From NCBI GenBank assembly GCA_026874595.1, contig CM049313.1:79990659-80054658 (forward strand): 64,000 nucleotides of DNA, written 5' to 3'. The notes beneath the pieces were generated by a model, which was not told the DNA's origin, did not search any database, and saw only the letters and a list, made by a program, of their open reading frames with translations. The number at the start of each line of letters is the position of its first letter. Position 1 is the first letter of the stretch. Positions 23,165-34,777 of the stretch are shown piece after piece. The translations under genes and the position numbers were made by a program. The stretch is from Sipunculus nudus (Eukaryota > Annelida > Sipuncula > Golfingiida > Sipunculidae).

Positions 23165-24930
23165 TTTTATTTCAAACATCTTTATTTTAAACATCTTTTA
23201 CCAGGATAGCCTGTATTAAGCTCATTTGCTGGTTTTCAACAGGGTCCTGGATAAAGTAAGAACATGTAAATGAATAAAATATTCATCATACAGATACAGA
23301 TTAAACATGACATAGTGCTATATATATTAAATACATAGTTCAATACATAGCGCGAACGATTAAAAGATGTTTTTTGCAGTAATGGAACATAGTCGTTACA
23401 TAGAAGACATTGAAAATAAAATAAAATACATATCAATCTCATGAAATTTATGAAAGGTAGATTTAAGGTATTATACAAGTTAGAATAATATAAAATTGTG
23501 CTATCGTCGCATCAAACATCTATATAAACACTTAAAATGGTCGTGATCTGAGGCATACTTTAAGGATAAAGGCAGCTGATTCCATAGATATGGACCTGCA
23601 TAGCTAAAACTAGATTTAAAACGTTCACGCCTGGGCCTGGGTAAAGTCAAATTATGGCTGTCAGAAGACCGTGTTTCATATGGCATCCATTGCAACTTGA
23701 GAACAGTTATAAAATATTCGGGTACGTCTTAAGATAAACATTTATATACAATTGAACACATAAAATATCGATACCTTAATTCCACAGTCATCCAACCCAG
23801 ATGTTTTATTAATGACGCAAACGAAGTGTTATTGTCAATTTTTTTTATAACGACGCGTGCGGCTTTGTTCTGAAGCTTTTGGACTATGTTTAAATAAGAT
23901 TTAAAACAATTGCCCCAAACAGATATGCAGTAATCGATGTTACTTTGAAAAAGGGCAAAATATAACTTATTTAGGCTGGTAGTCGACAGTATCTTACTGA
24001 GGCGATATAGTATTCCTAATTTAGATTTTAATTTTTAGCATAGAAGCTTAATATGCTCTCTCCAAGTAAGATTAGAGTCATTGATTATACCTAATAATTT
24101 AGTACTCTGGATAGGATGTAATGTGATATCATTTATAATGATCTCTAAATCGGGAGATCGGGTGTTCTGATTTTGGCCGAATAAAATTAACGTGGATTTT
24201 ACAGGGTTTATACAAAGTCGGTGTTTTTGTAACCACTTAAGAGCGATGTCAATAAGTTTCTTAAGGCGGTTAATCGCCTCAGTGGGTGAATCTGAGGAAG
24301 TATATATTGAGATGTCATCAGCAAATATCATACATTTCTCTTTTAATATATTAGGCAAGTCATTATTATACACAAGGAATAAAACCGGACCTAGAATTGT
24401 GCCTTGAGGGGTCCCGTTATTCAATACGCACTGTTTAGAGAGTTCTCCATTCACACATACTAATTATCCCCTGTTAGACAAATAATTTTTAAATCAATAA
24501 GTTCAGTATCAATGACGCCGTAATGTCTTAGTTTGCTTAATAAAACTGAATGATTTAGGCTGTCAAATCCTTTTCTTATGTCCATGAAGCAAGCTGCAGT
24601 AATTTTATTATTGTTCATGTTTGTTAAACATTCATCTATTACTGTGTGCAATGCGAGAAGCGCAGATCTATTTGAGAGATAAGCAAATTGTTTATCCAAG
24701 AATACTTTGATTTTACAAAAAAAAAAAAAAATAATAAGAAATTAAGTTTTGTTTGACGAATGATTTCAATATCTTAGGTATATGACCAATGATAGATATT
24801 GGTCGATATTTATTTGGGTCACTCTTCGTACCCGAGCCTTTATTTATAGGAACAATCTTGGCAGTTTTCCAATCAGTATGTTCCTCAGGTGAAAAAGCTA
24901 AAAATACAGGCCAGGAAGACAAGGTGTGAA
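23165..24930 (-). mobile_element. CR1/Jockey-like LINE, 5'-truncated and frameshifted
   Basis: Minus-strand fragments follow the order of a reverse transcriptase. 24713-24922 has HTDWKTAKIVPINKGSGTKS and YRPISI. 24460-24699 has CFMDIRKGFDSLNHSVLLSK. 24035-24454 has GTPQGTILGPVLFLVYNNDL and the FADD box. 23501-23695 carries the usual C-terminal motif (LPRPRRERFKSSFSYAGPYL, WNQLP). The catalytic FADD is intact but frameshifts and stops separate the pieces, one at an A-tract near 24717-24732. The 3' end carries GCTTAATACAGGCTATCCTG and T/A-rich words, typical of this group. The 5' part with the endonuclease is missing. Confidence 0.85.
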
Positions 24931-27900
24931 GTCTGATGAGACTGACATTGTCGGTGATATCAGACTTTAAACCTCTATCTTTAACTTCAGTTCACATAGA
25001 TTACTTATGTGTGGATATATCAAAATAAGATCTCGACGTTTGATATATGAGATGCATAAAATTGAATAAATGAAGGTTTCCCACAACTGTTATGACAGGG
25101 GTATAAGTTTGATTTAGAAAGTTAAGTATAAATCACCAAACAGAGGAAAGGTCTGTCCGAATATGAATTGGTTGTTATAACTAAGCCGAAACATATACAA
25201 TAGAGTGCCGTATGTTTCGAAAGGGTCGGGGGACATGCTTTTCTTTCGGAAAAAACGAATTTTCGGAAAATCAGTCAGGAGTAAACCGGTAATTTCGTAC
25301 GAGAGTTAATGATTAATTTAACGCCACTTAAGTGAGGGAACTTCGTCTTTCTTTTCCACCTACTTCATTGACATATAAAAATACAGGCTTAATTGCAGAG
25401 CCTGGTTGGTAAAGATCAGTCTAAACCGTTTTTAATATGCGTGCGTGTCAATTTTTTAGCAAATTCACTTGAGTGAAAGTTCAAATGACATCGCCATTGG
25501 TGAAGCTTGATTAGATTCTTTAACTGCCTACAGGCGGCATGAAAGCAACACACGCAATTTTATGAGTGAAAGGCAGAGTTATAAAAGCTTTTGAACCAGC
25601 TGCTTATGAAAATGGATATTTATAATTTTCAGATCTAACGAGGTTTAAACTTATTAAATATCCTAGCCGACTTCGCATATTTAACTTCAAGACTTCGTCT
25701 TATAAGTATGTTCTCTCGGTTTTATTAACATCTGGATGATGGCAGTTCTGTTACCACGGTTGAGCAGCACAAGGATCGTCACTGTCAGCTTGTCATTAAA
25801 GCATAACGTCATCCGTTTTCTCTTCTTAGACTTCATATCTCTTACAAGTGACAGCAAGACGATCATGTTTGAGTAATGTTCTTTTCGACGATAGATATGA
25901 AATGATAAAATAAGCTGAATAACAGTGAGTTTAAGTAGATGACACAATTGCTCTTGGTAAGAACTGTTTATTTGTGTGGCCAGGCCCACATGCTTTTTAC
26001 TCGCAAATAAAACAAGGCTCGGGCACAATGATCCTAACCAATGTTTAAGTGAGTAACCTGCTCAGTATTTTGGGCTGACATACTAGCCCAAACCGAAGAA
26101 CTATGATTGATTTAGTACAAGCGAGATATGGTTGACAAGACAAGTGCTCTTGGATAAACTGCTCAGCCGCTTTCTAGGGATTTAGGGAGCCTAGCGTTGC
26201 CGGTCTATTGCTGCGGTTGTCACACTTTTGCCCAGCTACAACATCGGCCCAGAACTACCAGTAAATAATTAAGGTCACCACTGGACTTAAATACCTGACT
26301 GCAGGCCCTTGTGACTCATAATTAAAAAAATCATTAAGATATTCACATGCTTGAACAATTTTGTGTAAATACGAATTAATTTGTGGTTCCCGATTTGAAA
26401 TTCCGAGGGCAAAACGTGATGGTTAAACAGCTATTCACTTATTTTCGTGTCTCAGAATATGAAATCAGTTTTCATCATTCCAATCATTTCATTCCATCAC
26501 AGAAATCAATTTTATTTTCAAAAATAATTTATATATTCAAGACAGGCATTTTCGGAATAAATATTTCCATTGTCATCCCATAAATGACAAATATGTTCAA
26601 ATTTATATGTGATATTTAAAAAAAATAACTTAAGGAATAACATTACCGAGGTATTTATAATAAGCAGAAGTATGAAGTTTTATGTTCTGATTTCCTGTAA
26701 TATAACATATCAAAATGATTTATAATAACAATGGCAATGTGTGTACATGTCGAAAATTAATCATATCACCTTGAAAAGGGGTTTCCACTTTTGCTCATTC
26801 ATAGCATATTTTTAACGTGCATATTATAATTCTCAATGCAAAGAGAAGTTGGATTCTCAAGGGTTTTATAAACCATGCATTTGTGTATCAGGAGCAGCGT
26901 GTTAATAAGGCCAACGTTTTCATCACTTTCAACACCCATATTAATTTCACTTAGACTAAGAGATGACATAGTGATGTTCCTGTATCCGGCCGAAGTTTTG
27001 ATCTTCGCTACAAAAACGAAAACAGGTTATAATCAAACAAATATTTCTTTTTAATATGAATTTCCTGTATTTTCATCACAGCTGCATTGGCTGAACGTGT
27101 ACATGTCCCTAATAGTGCGTGACATTTTCAACCAGTTCTACAGTTATAGAGTACTTATTCTCATGTGGATCAGTTATTTATATAAATATCATGCGGGCGA
27201 ATTGTACGGGGTTTCTTGGATTCTGCCGAAAAGTAATTGAGTTAACTGGGGTTAAATTGCTGACGCTTTTATTCTCTCATATAGTAAATAATTTAACAAA
27301 TACAATCCCTTGCGTCCACGAAAAAAGTTAAAGCAAATGATAAACGATAATTGAAAAATATCCTAGTTCAAAATCACTGAAATGTATTGCACCAATCAAA
27401 AAGGTCAAACAAAGATGATAAAGACCCATCGTTTTTCTTGTGGACGCCTGCGATATCGGGCAGACCTTAAGTGTCTTATAATTAGAATTAAAGTTTTATA
27501 ATCAATATAACCAATGGGAGCAGACTAACGCGGCTTTAAAACTCGGGAGTGGATGTCGGCTTTCATTGGTGCATGTGATTTCGATTTTTGCCTTGTGCCA
27601 GCAACTGATGCTGAAACGCAGGCATTGTTAAAGGGATGGAAACATACGACGACTGCAGTATATAACAACTGGAATGGGATTGCAAGTACTGAAGAGTTAC
27701 TCTTGTTTACAAATAATTTGAATGTTAGGAAGAGTCACCCAATCAGTTCAATTTCAGAACACATTTTAATTGGCTGTCTCTTGGTATAGGCGTTGAGGGC
27801 CAGAGTATGAGAATAATATGTTAATATGTTAAAATAAGTGTTCTGAGAGGAGTAAAAACCCTACCATACCCATTTGTCTCCAAGCTGGGACATAGTTAAT

Positions 27901-28452
27901 GTTATTCGCTGTGCTTGATAGCAAAATAATTGTCACTTTACAATAAAATTAAAATATTATCTTAATACACAGAATATATGTTATTGCGAATTACATGAGT
28001 AGTATCTCATAGGAAGAATGAGTCTGAATGACGGGTTAAAATTACGAAAACAACCTAAATGGGTTATTCTTATCGTTAATCAACATTTACATTAAAGGGG
28101 GATATAAAATAGGGCTGGTGATTCGTTTTTAAAAGAAGTGAGTGACTGCTCTATTATGAAATCTTGTGTTTTAGCATCACTGCAAAAATAATGCTAAGAG
28201 AATACTAAAATTACCTGCAGAAAACGAGGCAATACTAAAAAAAAAAGTAACACGAGTTATACATTTTGCTTATCAACTCTACATCTGCACTGTTCTAATA
28301 TGAACACAACGTTTGATATGAAAACAAGATCAAGTAAAATCTTTAGAAAACATTTCTATTTTGCAATACACCAAATGTAACACGTCCTTAAAATATCACC
28401 GTCAGGGTCACTGGCTTGTGCACATCAACACGGAGCCAAGCAGTGTCACACT
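24931..28452. other. 3.5 kb without recognised gene or repeat
   Basis: AT-rich sequence. Open frames of 66-113 codons (minus 25687-26028; plus 26383-26583, 27119-27331, 27553-27789) show no domain, signal peptide or splice context that I can defend. I regard them as chance frames. No RNA gene was recognised. Confidence 0.4.
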
Positions 28453-29069
28453 AAACCTGAGTCACATACATCGCACAACACGACAGGTCGACGAAAGAAA
28501 ATTGGGGTAATTCGTGGGGGTGGGTGTGTCGTATTAAATTCAGGTGTATTGCGACGAAAAAAAATGTCGTGGACCCTTGTCGTAGAATTTTGAACATGTT
28601 CAAATTTTTTTTCAGCGTCGTTGGTTATTCCTTTCGTCAGCCCGATCTCGTAGGTCTGTTGTACGATGCCTTACGACTATGTTACAATAAACCTACGACT
28701 TTCGAATTTTTTTTCTTTGTTATTTGAGGACCTAGGAATCGTAGCACATTATAACGACAGCCTAACGATTGCCGCACGTTCTACCTATGACGATCCTACG
28801 AATGTTTAATCGTTGTAGGTCATTACTGCGACCGCCGTGGGTTTGTCTAAGGAATAAAATTACGGCCGTCGTAGGAAGAGCGTACGATTAGATTTAAACA
28901 TCCGTGAACAATTTTCCCATGACCGTCATACAACATATATTTTATATTTGAGCGCTTCGACGAAATTGTAAAAAAATATACTCTCCGAAACCTACGACGA
29001 TTCTGTCTGTTGTAGCCCTGCTGAGATCGTACGACAGTCAAAATCGTAGGTTGTTTGTGACTCAGGCTT
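28453..29069. mobile_element. ~617-bp MITE-like element with CCTGAGTCAC inverted ends
   Basis: The left end AAACCTGAGTCACATACA is the inverse of the right end TTGTTTGTGACTCAGGCTT (29052-29069 region), with two or three mismatches. The interior is full of CGTAGG/CCTACGA words in both orientations (for example AACCTACGACTTTCG-like on one side and CGTAGGTTTCG on the other), as in subterminal repeats. The right flank is TTAA and the left is CTAA, which would fit a mutated TTAA target duplication. No transposase is present. The neighbouring CGTACG/CGTAGG-rich sequence up to about 29340 may belong to a related copy. Confidence 0.55.
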
Positions 29070-29404
29070 AAGGAGTATAAGTTTCGACCAGATGCGACCT
29101 GTGGGAAGTCACGGATAATCGTAAGCCGGTCGTACGTCAAGTCCCTGCTGATTGCTGATGGTCGCCAACGATGGTAAAAATAAAAATGTCGTTGGGACTT
29201 CGCCACAACTGGCATGGATGTGGGTTATTTTATCTAATCGTAAATCGTCTTTTAGCGTTTTCAGAATATCTTGCCAGGCACAGTCTTACAGTGACCTTAC
29301 TAAATTGTTACAAGGAAAGTGCTACAGCGAACAGCGATAGGCCATGAACTCAGTCCTTAGAACATCGCTAATGATTAATGAATACTTATAGTGGTTCGAT
29401 AGTC

Positions 29405-29600
29405 GATATACATGTACATAGGTTGTTGTACCCCGTAATCGAGGGGTACAGCACAAATCTCCCAGTCGGAAAATCATGAGTTCGAATCTCAGCCCAGGGT
29501 GAGTGCTTAAGATAATGAGAAAACTGTGCTTAACGATCGGGTTTCACTCACAAACAGGTGCGGCTATCGGAGTATCCTAAGTGTTTATGACCCAGAAAAA
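29405..29600 (+). repeat. possible tRNA-derived SINE
   Basis: GAGTTCGAATCTC near 29490 matches the RNA polymerase III B box (GTTCRANNC). It sits about 60 bp after TACCCCGTAATCGAGG, as in tRNA-related heads of SINEs. A ~100-bp tail ending in an A-rich stretch (ACCCAGAAAAAAACAAC) follows. No good A box or cloverleaf was found, so an intact tRNA is not claimed. Confidence 0.4.
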
Positions 29601-29821
29601 AACAACAAGTCACACGACAGGTCATACTGAATCACATATAGAAATTTGTTTGTTGGACTTCAGAAACAAAACATGATTGTTAACATAGTTGGGTTCATTA
29701 GCCGGTTCATAAATGTTTGTCACAAAATGAATGAGCTGTCTCAGGCAGGAGTTATTAATGGAGTGAACACGCAATTGTTTGCAAAATAGTAAAATTTAAA
29801 AAAAAGAAGAAATACATATTA

Positions 29822-30871
29822 TTAGTATACCATTGGATCAAACCCAAAACTTTTGAAGTCTCTTTCGTATATTTTCCTCAATTCTCTTAAATCTTCATCG
29901 CTTAGTGTCTGAAATGCCGCTTCTCTTACAGCCTTCTTACGTTTATTAATCACACTTCTCCTTTCAGATTCGGGATACTTTTGTAAGAGGTATTTCATCT
30001 TTTCCCGGCATTTGATATTAGCTTCACCATTTTTGCGTTTTAGCCATTCTTTCATTAGTGGTACGACAGTTTTCCTGTCGGTTTCCGGGTCCACTAATCC
30101 CTCAATTGCAAGATACTGGAAATTCCGCTCAGCACTCCCAGCATCATCCTCGCACTCTAACTTTCTGTTTAAGCGACAACCTGCGATGATCATTGCGTCA
30201 ACACTAGAGTTAGTGAATGTCCACCTTTTATGTTTTCTTCTTGAAATTCCCAGCATGTGTCGCAGATAGTCTACTTCTTCGTCAAAAAATGACAAATTTC
30301 CAATAAAATCGTATTTAATACTACAAGGATGACAAAGTTGGTCGTAACGCCTCCAGTGAGGGTTGTACCCAATCGTTTTATTCTTTTTTCTTATCAGATG
30401 TCCCACAAATTCTTTAAATGTTGGTGGATGGCATCTCTTTTCTGCGTTTGTAGCGTTAGGTCTGAAATTTTTCACCAGGTGTTGTGCAAACTTCCTGAAC
30501 TTGCCCCTTGTTATCATTAACTTAGAGGTATACGCGGACCACAGACGATCGAATGGAGGGCGAACAAACATGACCTTAAGGTATTTCTCCAAGCTGGCTT
30601 TCCTTTCGATTCGAGATTTTTTCTCCAAAGTAGGTCTCTCACTGCTCTTGAAGACGGGCCGTTTTGGATGACCAGGGGTAGTAAGTCGTTTGATATAAGT
30701 TGAGCCAACTTTTGGTATTGCGCAGGCTATAAGTTCCAGACCATCGTGGACAAACATCTGGTGGTAATAACTAGATTTTCTGTCTGTCGGATCCCTTCCG
30801 GTGTAGTTTCCACAAGCCCTGGCAACGTCTCGTTTTCTTTGTTCCATCCTTTCAGCGATTGCTTTGTATTT
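29822..30871 (-). CDS. carbohydrate sulfotransferase (HNK-1/C4ST-type), terminal coding exon
   Basis: Family role: Golgi type II membrane enzymes that move sulfate from PAPS to a sugar hydroxyl on glycosaminoglycans or glycoproteins (Sulfotransfer_2 family, CHST8-14 group). The exon gives about 349 residues. CAIPKVGSTYIKRL (exon residues 50-63) is the 5'-phosphosulfate-binding loop and VRPPFDRLWSAYTSKL (103-118) the 3'-phosphate-binding motif. The end YERDFKSFGFDP is the usual family C terminus. Several N-X-S/T sites (NYTG, NATN, NKTI, NLSF, NSSV) fit a lumenal glycoprotein. There are no stops or frameshifts, so it is probably functional. The exon start is set at an intronic-looking T tract followed by AAAG at 30872. 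The open frame continues upstream to an ATG at 30916, but those 15 codons look intronic. The N-terminal membrane anchor is therefore encoded further upstream (higher coordinates). The exact acceptor sugar cannot be told. Confidence 0.88.
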   Translation of the reverse strand, partial: KYKAIAERMEQRKRDVARACGNYTGRDPTDRKSSYYHQMFVHDGLELIACAIPKVGSTYIKRLTTPGHPKRPVFKSSERPTLEKKSRIERKASLEKYLKVMFVRPPFDRLWSAYTSKLMITRGKFRKFAQHLVKNFRPNATNAEKRCHPPTFKEFVGHLIRKKNKTIGYNPHWRRYDQLCHPCSIKYDFIGNLSFFDEEVDYLRHMLGISRRKHKRWTFTNSSVDAMIIAGCRLNRKLECEDDAGSAERNFQYLAIEGLVDPETDRKTVVPLMKEWLKRKNGEANIKCREKMKYLLQKYPESERRSVINKRKKAVREAAFQTLSDEDLRELRKIYERDFKSFGFDPMVY

Positions 30872-31816
30872 CTTTAAAAAAAAAATATATATAACATGGA
30901 TCATTCTTTCAGTCATTGGTTGTAAATAAATAAAATCCTATCATTTCAAAAATTGGTTTGTATTTCTGTAAAAATTTTAATCATTTGTTAAGACATTAAT
31001 ATTTGTAATTGCATTGACCTATTTTTCTGCGGGGATGAACCTAATAACCACCTGGGAACATATTTCATCCTTTTAACCAATTGTCTATATTTTAGAAAAC
31101 AAAACATTCATGACTGAAATAGAACTGTTAGAAAAGGACGCGTCTTCTGTTTGCAGAACGATACCCGAATGAATGAATATATGGAAAGGAAAGTTACTGT
31201 CTCCTCTCGAAAATGGTCAATATGGTAGTCGATTAGAAATTAAATGCCAATGCACATTTGGAAAAAAAATACAATTGGGTCCCTAATAACATGTCTTCAT
31301 TATTAAATCGCCATTAAATCTCAGTGCAATCTTGTGTTTATTTAGTGAAATCGTAGTAAGGCATTAAAATTATAATTCCTTTGTATATTCTTATACATTT
31401 GAGTGGATTGCAAAGTAGAATACAAAATGTTTCACTGCATTGAGCTGAAATATTTTTACATATAACGTTTAATAGTAAAGATAGAAATTTGAATACTAGA
31501 TAGCGCTGAAAACTAAAAGTGGTAGTCAAATTAAATGACAATAATCTTGTTTAGAAGTATCTTTTTTTGGGTAGGACGCATTACTTTTCACAATAACGTT
31601 GACATCGGGCGTTAACCAGGACTTGTTTTAAAAATAAGTATGCTCCCCGGCAAGAAATCATTTCCAGGCGGCTAGGTAATCTATTCTATGAAATTTTACC
31701 AATATAATAAAACACTGGGTTTGTACCTGGGAGGAGAATTGAAAACGTTTCTCACTTGAGTCCCCCACCATCTACGGCCCCACTGATATTTTATATGATA
31801 TATTCAATTAACGTAC
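30872..31816 (-). other. putative intron of the sulfotransferase gene
   Basis: 945 bp of AT-rich sequence bounded by the GTACGT donor (31811-31816) and the T-tract/AAAG acceptor (30872-30873 side) on the minus strand. No further open frame or repeat was recognised. Confidence 0.4.
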
Positions 31817-31863
31817 CTCTTGGCGAATGGTATTATTAGCACCTTGACCTGTCGAGCCTGTAC
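31817..31863 (-). CDS. inferred 47-bp upstream exon of the sulfotransferase
   Basis: On the minus strand a strong acceptor (TTCCTTCTTTCTTCAACAG) precedes 47 bp that end at CCAAGAG followed by the donor GTACGT. Joined to the exon at 30871, the frame stays open across the junction, reading GANNTIRQE then KYKAIAERM. That would supply a short polar stem with an NNT glycosylation site. This is inference from splice signals and phase compatibility. An alternative reading with an ATG at about 31922 and a hydrophobic N terminus also runs into this exon but in a different phase. Confidence 0.45.
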
Positions 31864-32054
31864 CTGTTGAAGAAAGAAGGAACATACAATAAACCCTGAA
31901 AAGTTATAAGTCAGTCTCTTCATGGTTTCACTGTATCTTTTTCAATAGTTCTTCTATAAAATGAGGGTCAATAATTTTCGGCATAATCTTGTGGTGCGTA
32001 TATTGAATTCACCTTGTTTGGAGAGATGGAGGTGGAGAAATGATCAATAGTAAA

Positions 32055-32056
<2 letters not shown>

Positions 32057-32090
<34 letters not shown>

Positions 32091-32145
32091 TTGACCCAGT
32101 TGTGGCTCTGTTGTTACTGTGTTAACAACAGAGCCACAACTTGGT

Positions 32146-32190
<45 letters not shown>
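32057..32190. repeat. CA and TA microsatellites flanking a perfect hairpin
   Basis: A (CA)n tract (about 32055-32080) followed by a short TA run, then a 19-bp perfect inverted repeat (32098-32116 and 32123-32141, arm AGTTGTGGCTCTGTTGTTA, 6-nt loop), then a (TA)n tract of about 20 units (32149-32188). Confidence 0.85.
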
Positions 32191-32191
<1 letters not shown>

Positions 32192-32224
32192 TCCGTATTT
32201 ATCGGATGACATCTCCAGTTTGTG

Positions 32225-32660
32225 TTGACATATGGATTTCAGACTTGACCTATATGGCCCGCCACTTAAACAAGAATCCTTTTCATTTGGGGTCAAAGGT
32301 CAAAGTCACAGTACCCTATTATCTAAAAAGATTGTGGGTGCATTTAAAGCCAAACTTTTCGTCCCCTACCTTCAGTTTCTCCGCATGTGTCTAACCTACC
32401 AATAGGAAAGAACCTGATAGACTTTGGGGTCACAAGGCCAAAGTCACAGGGCCCATCATTTCATAAATTTGTTTATGGACGATAACCCCAGTTTTGGAAG
32501 ACATATCGGCTTCAAACTTCATCTCAGGGGATCCCATTTTAAAAAAAGGTTAATAAAGATATCATTTATACAAATTCAGCTTAGCGTCGTGACCCATGGG
32601 TCCCTAGCTGTTCATATTAAGCATACATATTCATATATATATATCTTATTTACGTGCTAA
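32225..32660 (+). repeat. diverged GGTCAAAGTCAC-type repeats
   Basis: Two related segments about 165 bp apart share TTGGGGTCA, CCAAAGTCACAG or TCAAAGTCACAG, and GACATAT..TTCA..CTT words. They resemble the GGTCAAGGTCA-bearing repeats at the right end of the window but are old and incomplete. Confidence 0.5.
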
Positions 32661-34660
32661 AAATTAGGATAATATAATATAATTTTTTAAGTTATGGGCC
32701 CTAACATAATGCAATTTGTAAAAAAACCCCAAAAAACCAGGAAAGATATTTACTCAACTAACACGGGAAAAGTTGAAGCTGGAGACTTTTTTCGAAGGAT
32801 ATAACTTTATTTTAATCAAAAATTCATTTGTTTACCAAAGATTAGATCAGAATTCTGTATTTTTTTAATTTATAAGCATAGATATAAAATCAGTTAACTG
32901 AATTTTGCCCAACTTTGACCATGGCATATTTTTACCTGTAAGTACAGTTGATTTTTAATATACACAGCATGTACGCATCAGGATTTTATCTGTTAAAGTC
33001 TAAAATTCTAAAATATAAGCTATAATTAGGCTAGTTATTTAACTTTTCTGGATTTTCTATTGTATCCCCTTTGCATTGTCCAGCCCACTTCTGGTCACTG
33101 GAGGTCATTTATACCTGATAAATAATGCGTCACTGGTTGAGCTCCTCTGCTGTCACAGATGTACAGCAATATCTCTTATTCTTTGAACTGTATTTCCTTA
33201 ATCATAAAGCTGTATCCACTCCAATGTTAAAAACTTTTCTTGAAATGGTAAATCAAGGAGTAAGCTAAAGATGCCATGATGTGGAAAAAATGTAGCATAC
33301 ATGAAGTAATTAATTTTATTTAAAATCATTTAACTTATTGAAATATTTATAATTAAAACCATCAGTATACATTATTTGAAAATGTATGAGCCAATTTATT
33401 GATAAATAAAGTTACAATTTAGAATTGTGAATTCTGAGTCTCGTTTTATTTTCAGATATTTATTGTTTTGCAAATATAGAAAATGCATTTTTATGGAATA
33501 AAATACATTTGTATGCATAAGATGATGTTATCTGTAATACCAGTCCCCCTAGAGAGGTGTTTAACCGCCTACCAATCCAAAGTGATGCCTTACTCTCACT
33601 ATCTTGAAAATAAGGCCAGGGTGAAAAAAATCAGGTGATAATCTGTCATATGTGACTGTTATTCTGACCAAGTAAGTTTTGGAAAATCACCAAAATTGAG
33701 ATCTAGTGCAAACTTTTCGCAGGAAAAGTACGCTCCCGAGGCAGCGGAAATCTTGCGCTTCTAAAGAAGCAACTGATTTTCACGCTGCCAGCTTTGACCG
33801 TTTATGATATATTTAGACACCAGATGGCGGTTCGTTGTCCACTGAAATGTGCCTATGGTGTGACAAGCAGCCAATCAGCTGCCAATAAACAAACACTCGA
33901 CAGGCATCCTGGCTCCGCTCATTGCTGCGCTTCAAACGCCGCTTGGTGACCTCTCCGATTATGACAGTATGACTGTGTTAGCGTAGCCATGTAACTGTTG
34001 TCTGCAGAACTGAAACCAGCCAGCGAGGTGTGCACGCAGCCTTTGTTGTTACGTTTCGTTTGAATTACAGCTCACCGGCCGAGCATCCTATGTGCCCAAG
34101 ACCCTAAGCAAACCACGTCAGGGACAATTCTCTCTGAGCCTGTGGCCTGTTCAGACGGTTACGCTGGGGGATGAGCTGTCACTCAAAAAGAAATGAATAT
34201 GATTGGCTCCGTGTATTCCTCGCTTGGCTTTGTCTTCCAGCACAAGGTCTCATCTGATTGGACAAAAATACAGTGCTCCCCTCTGGTGTTGCAATTCAGG
34301 ATACGAGGTCATAACAAACAGCGCCTTACGATATAGGTAGTAGCCCTATAGGTAAAGCGCTGTGTAAAGAGCGTAAGAAAAAGAAGAAAAGCATAAGAAG
34401 AAAACCCCTCCATAAATCCCTACCGTTAGGGGAAAGAGATATATACTTAATAATATCAAAATAAGACAAGGTAGCTTTATAGTCAAAGAGACATCGAAAT
34501 ACATCCAAATGTAATACTCTACAGATTTAATGGCTCACTCATTAAAAATTTTCACATCTCAGAATCTTCCAGCTCCACGTTTCGCAGTTAAACAAACAAG
34601 GTAAATTAAAAACCTTTGGTGTATTGTGTCCATGCATATTGTATTGTCGTCCTTCTCTAA
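32661..34660. other. intergenic DNA with a CCAAT-rich stretch
   Basis: No coding sequence was recognised. Between about 33700 and 34300 the base composition rises in GC and several CCAAT/ATTGG words occur (AGCCAATCAGCTGCCAATAA near 33870, GATTGGCTCC near 34202, CTGATTGGAC near 34255). This could be promoter DNA. It lies upstream of the minus-strand sulfotransferase, but no transcription start can be shown. Confidence 0.35.
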
Positions 34661-34664
34661 CAGT

Positions 34665-34765
34665 TAATTTGCCATGATATTTGTCTCTTTTTTTTGCCAT
34701 GATATTTGTTTTTTTTTGCCATGATAATAGTCCTTTTTTGCCATGCATGATAATTGTCTGTTTAT
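34665..34765 (+). repeat. T-rich GCCATGATATTTGTC minisatellite, short block
   Basis: Four to five copies of TTTTTTGCCATGATATTTGT-like units, the same unit as the long block at 35460-36275. It sits directly left of the first copy of the 0.7-kb duplicated segment. Confidence 0.8.
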
Positions 34766-34777
34766 TGCAATGATATT

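Noticed and set aside
25687..26028. 113-codon minus-strand open frame
   Set aside because: No domain, no homologous motif recognised and no splice or start context; consistent with chance.
29440..29510. Functional tRNA gene
   Set aside because: Only a B-box-like word is present; no A box at proper spacing and no cloverleaf could be drawn.
30012..30671. Plus-strand frames opposite the sulfotransferase
   Set aside because: Antisense shadows of a well-supported minus-strand coding exon.
34320..34390. Hairpin CAGCGCCTTAC / GTAAAGCGCTG as an RNA gene
   Set aside because: Short imperfect inverted repeat with no other ncRNA hallmark; insufficient evidence.
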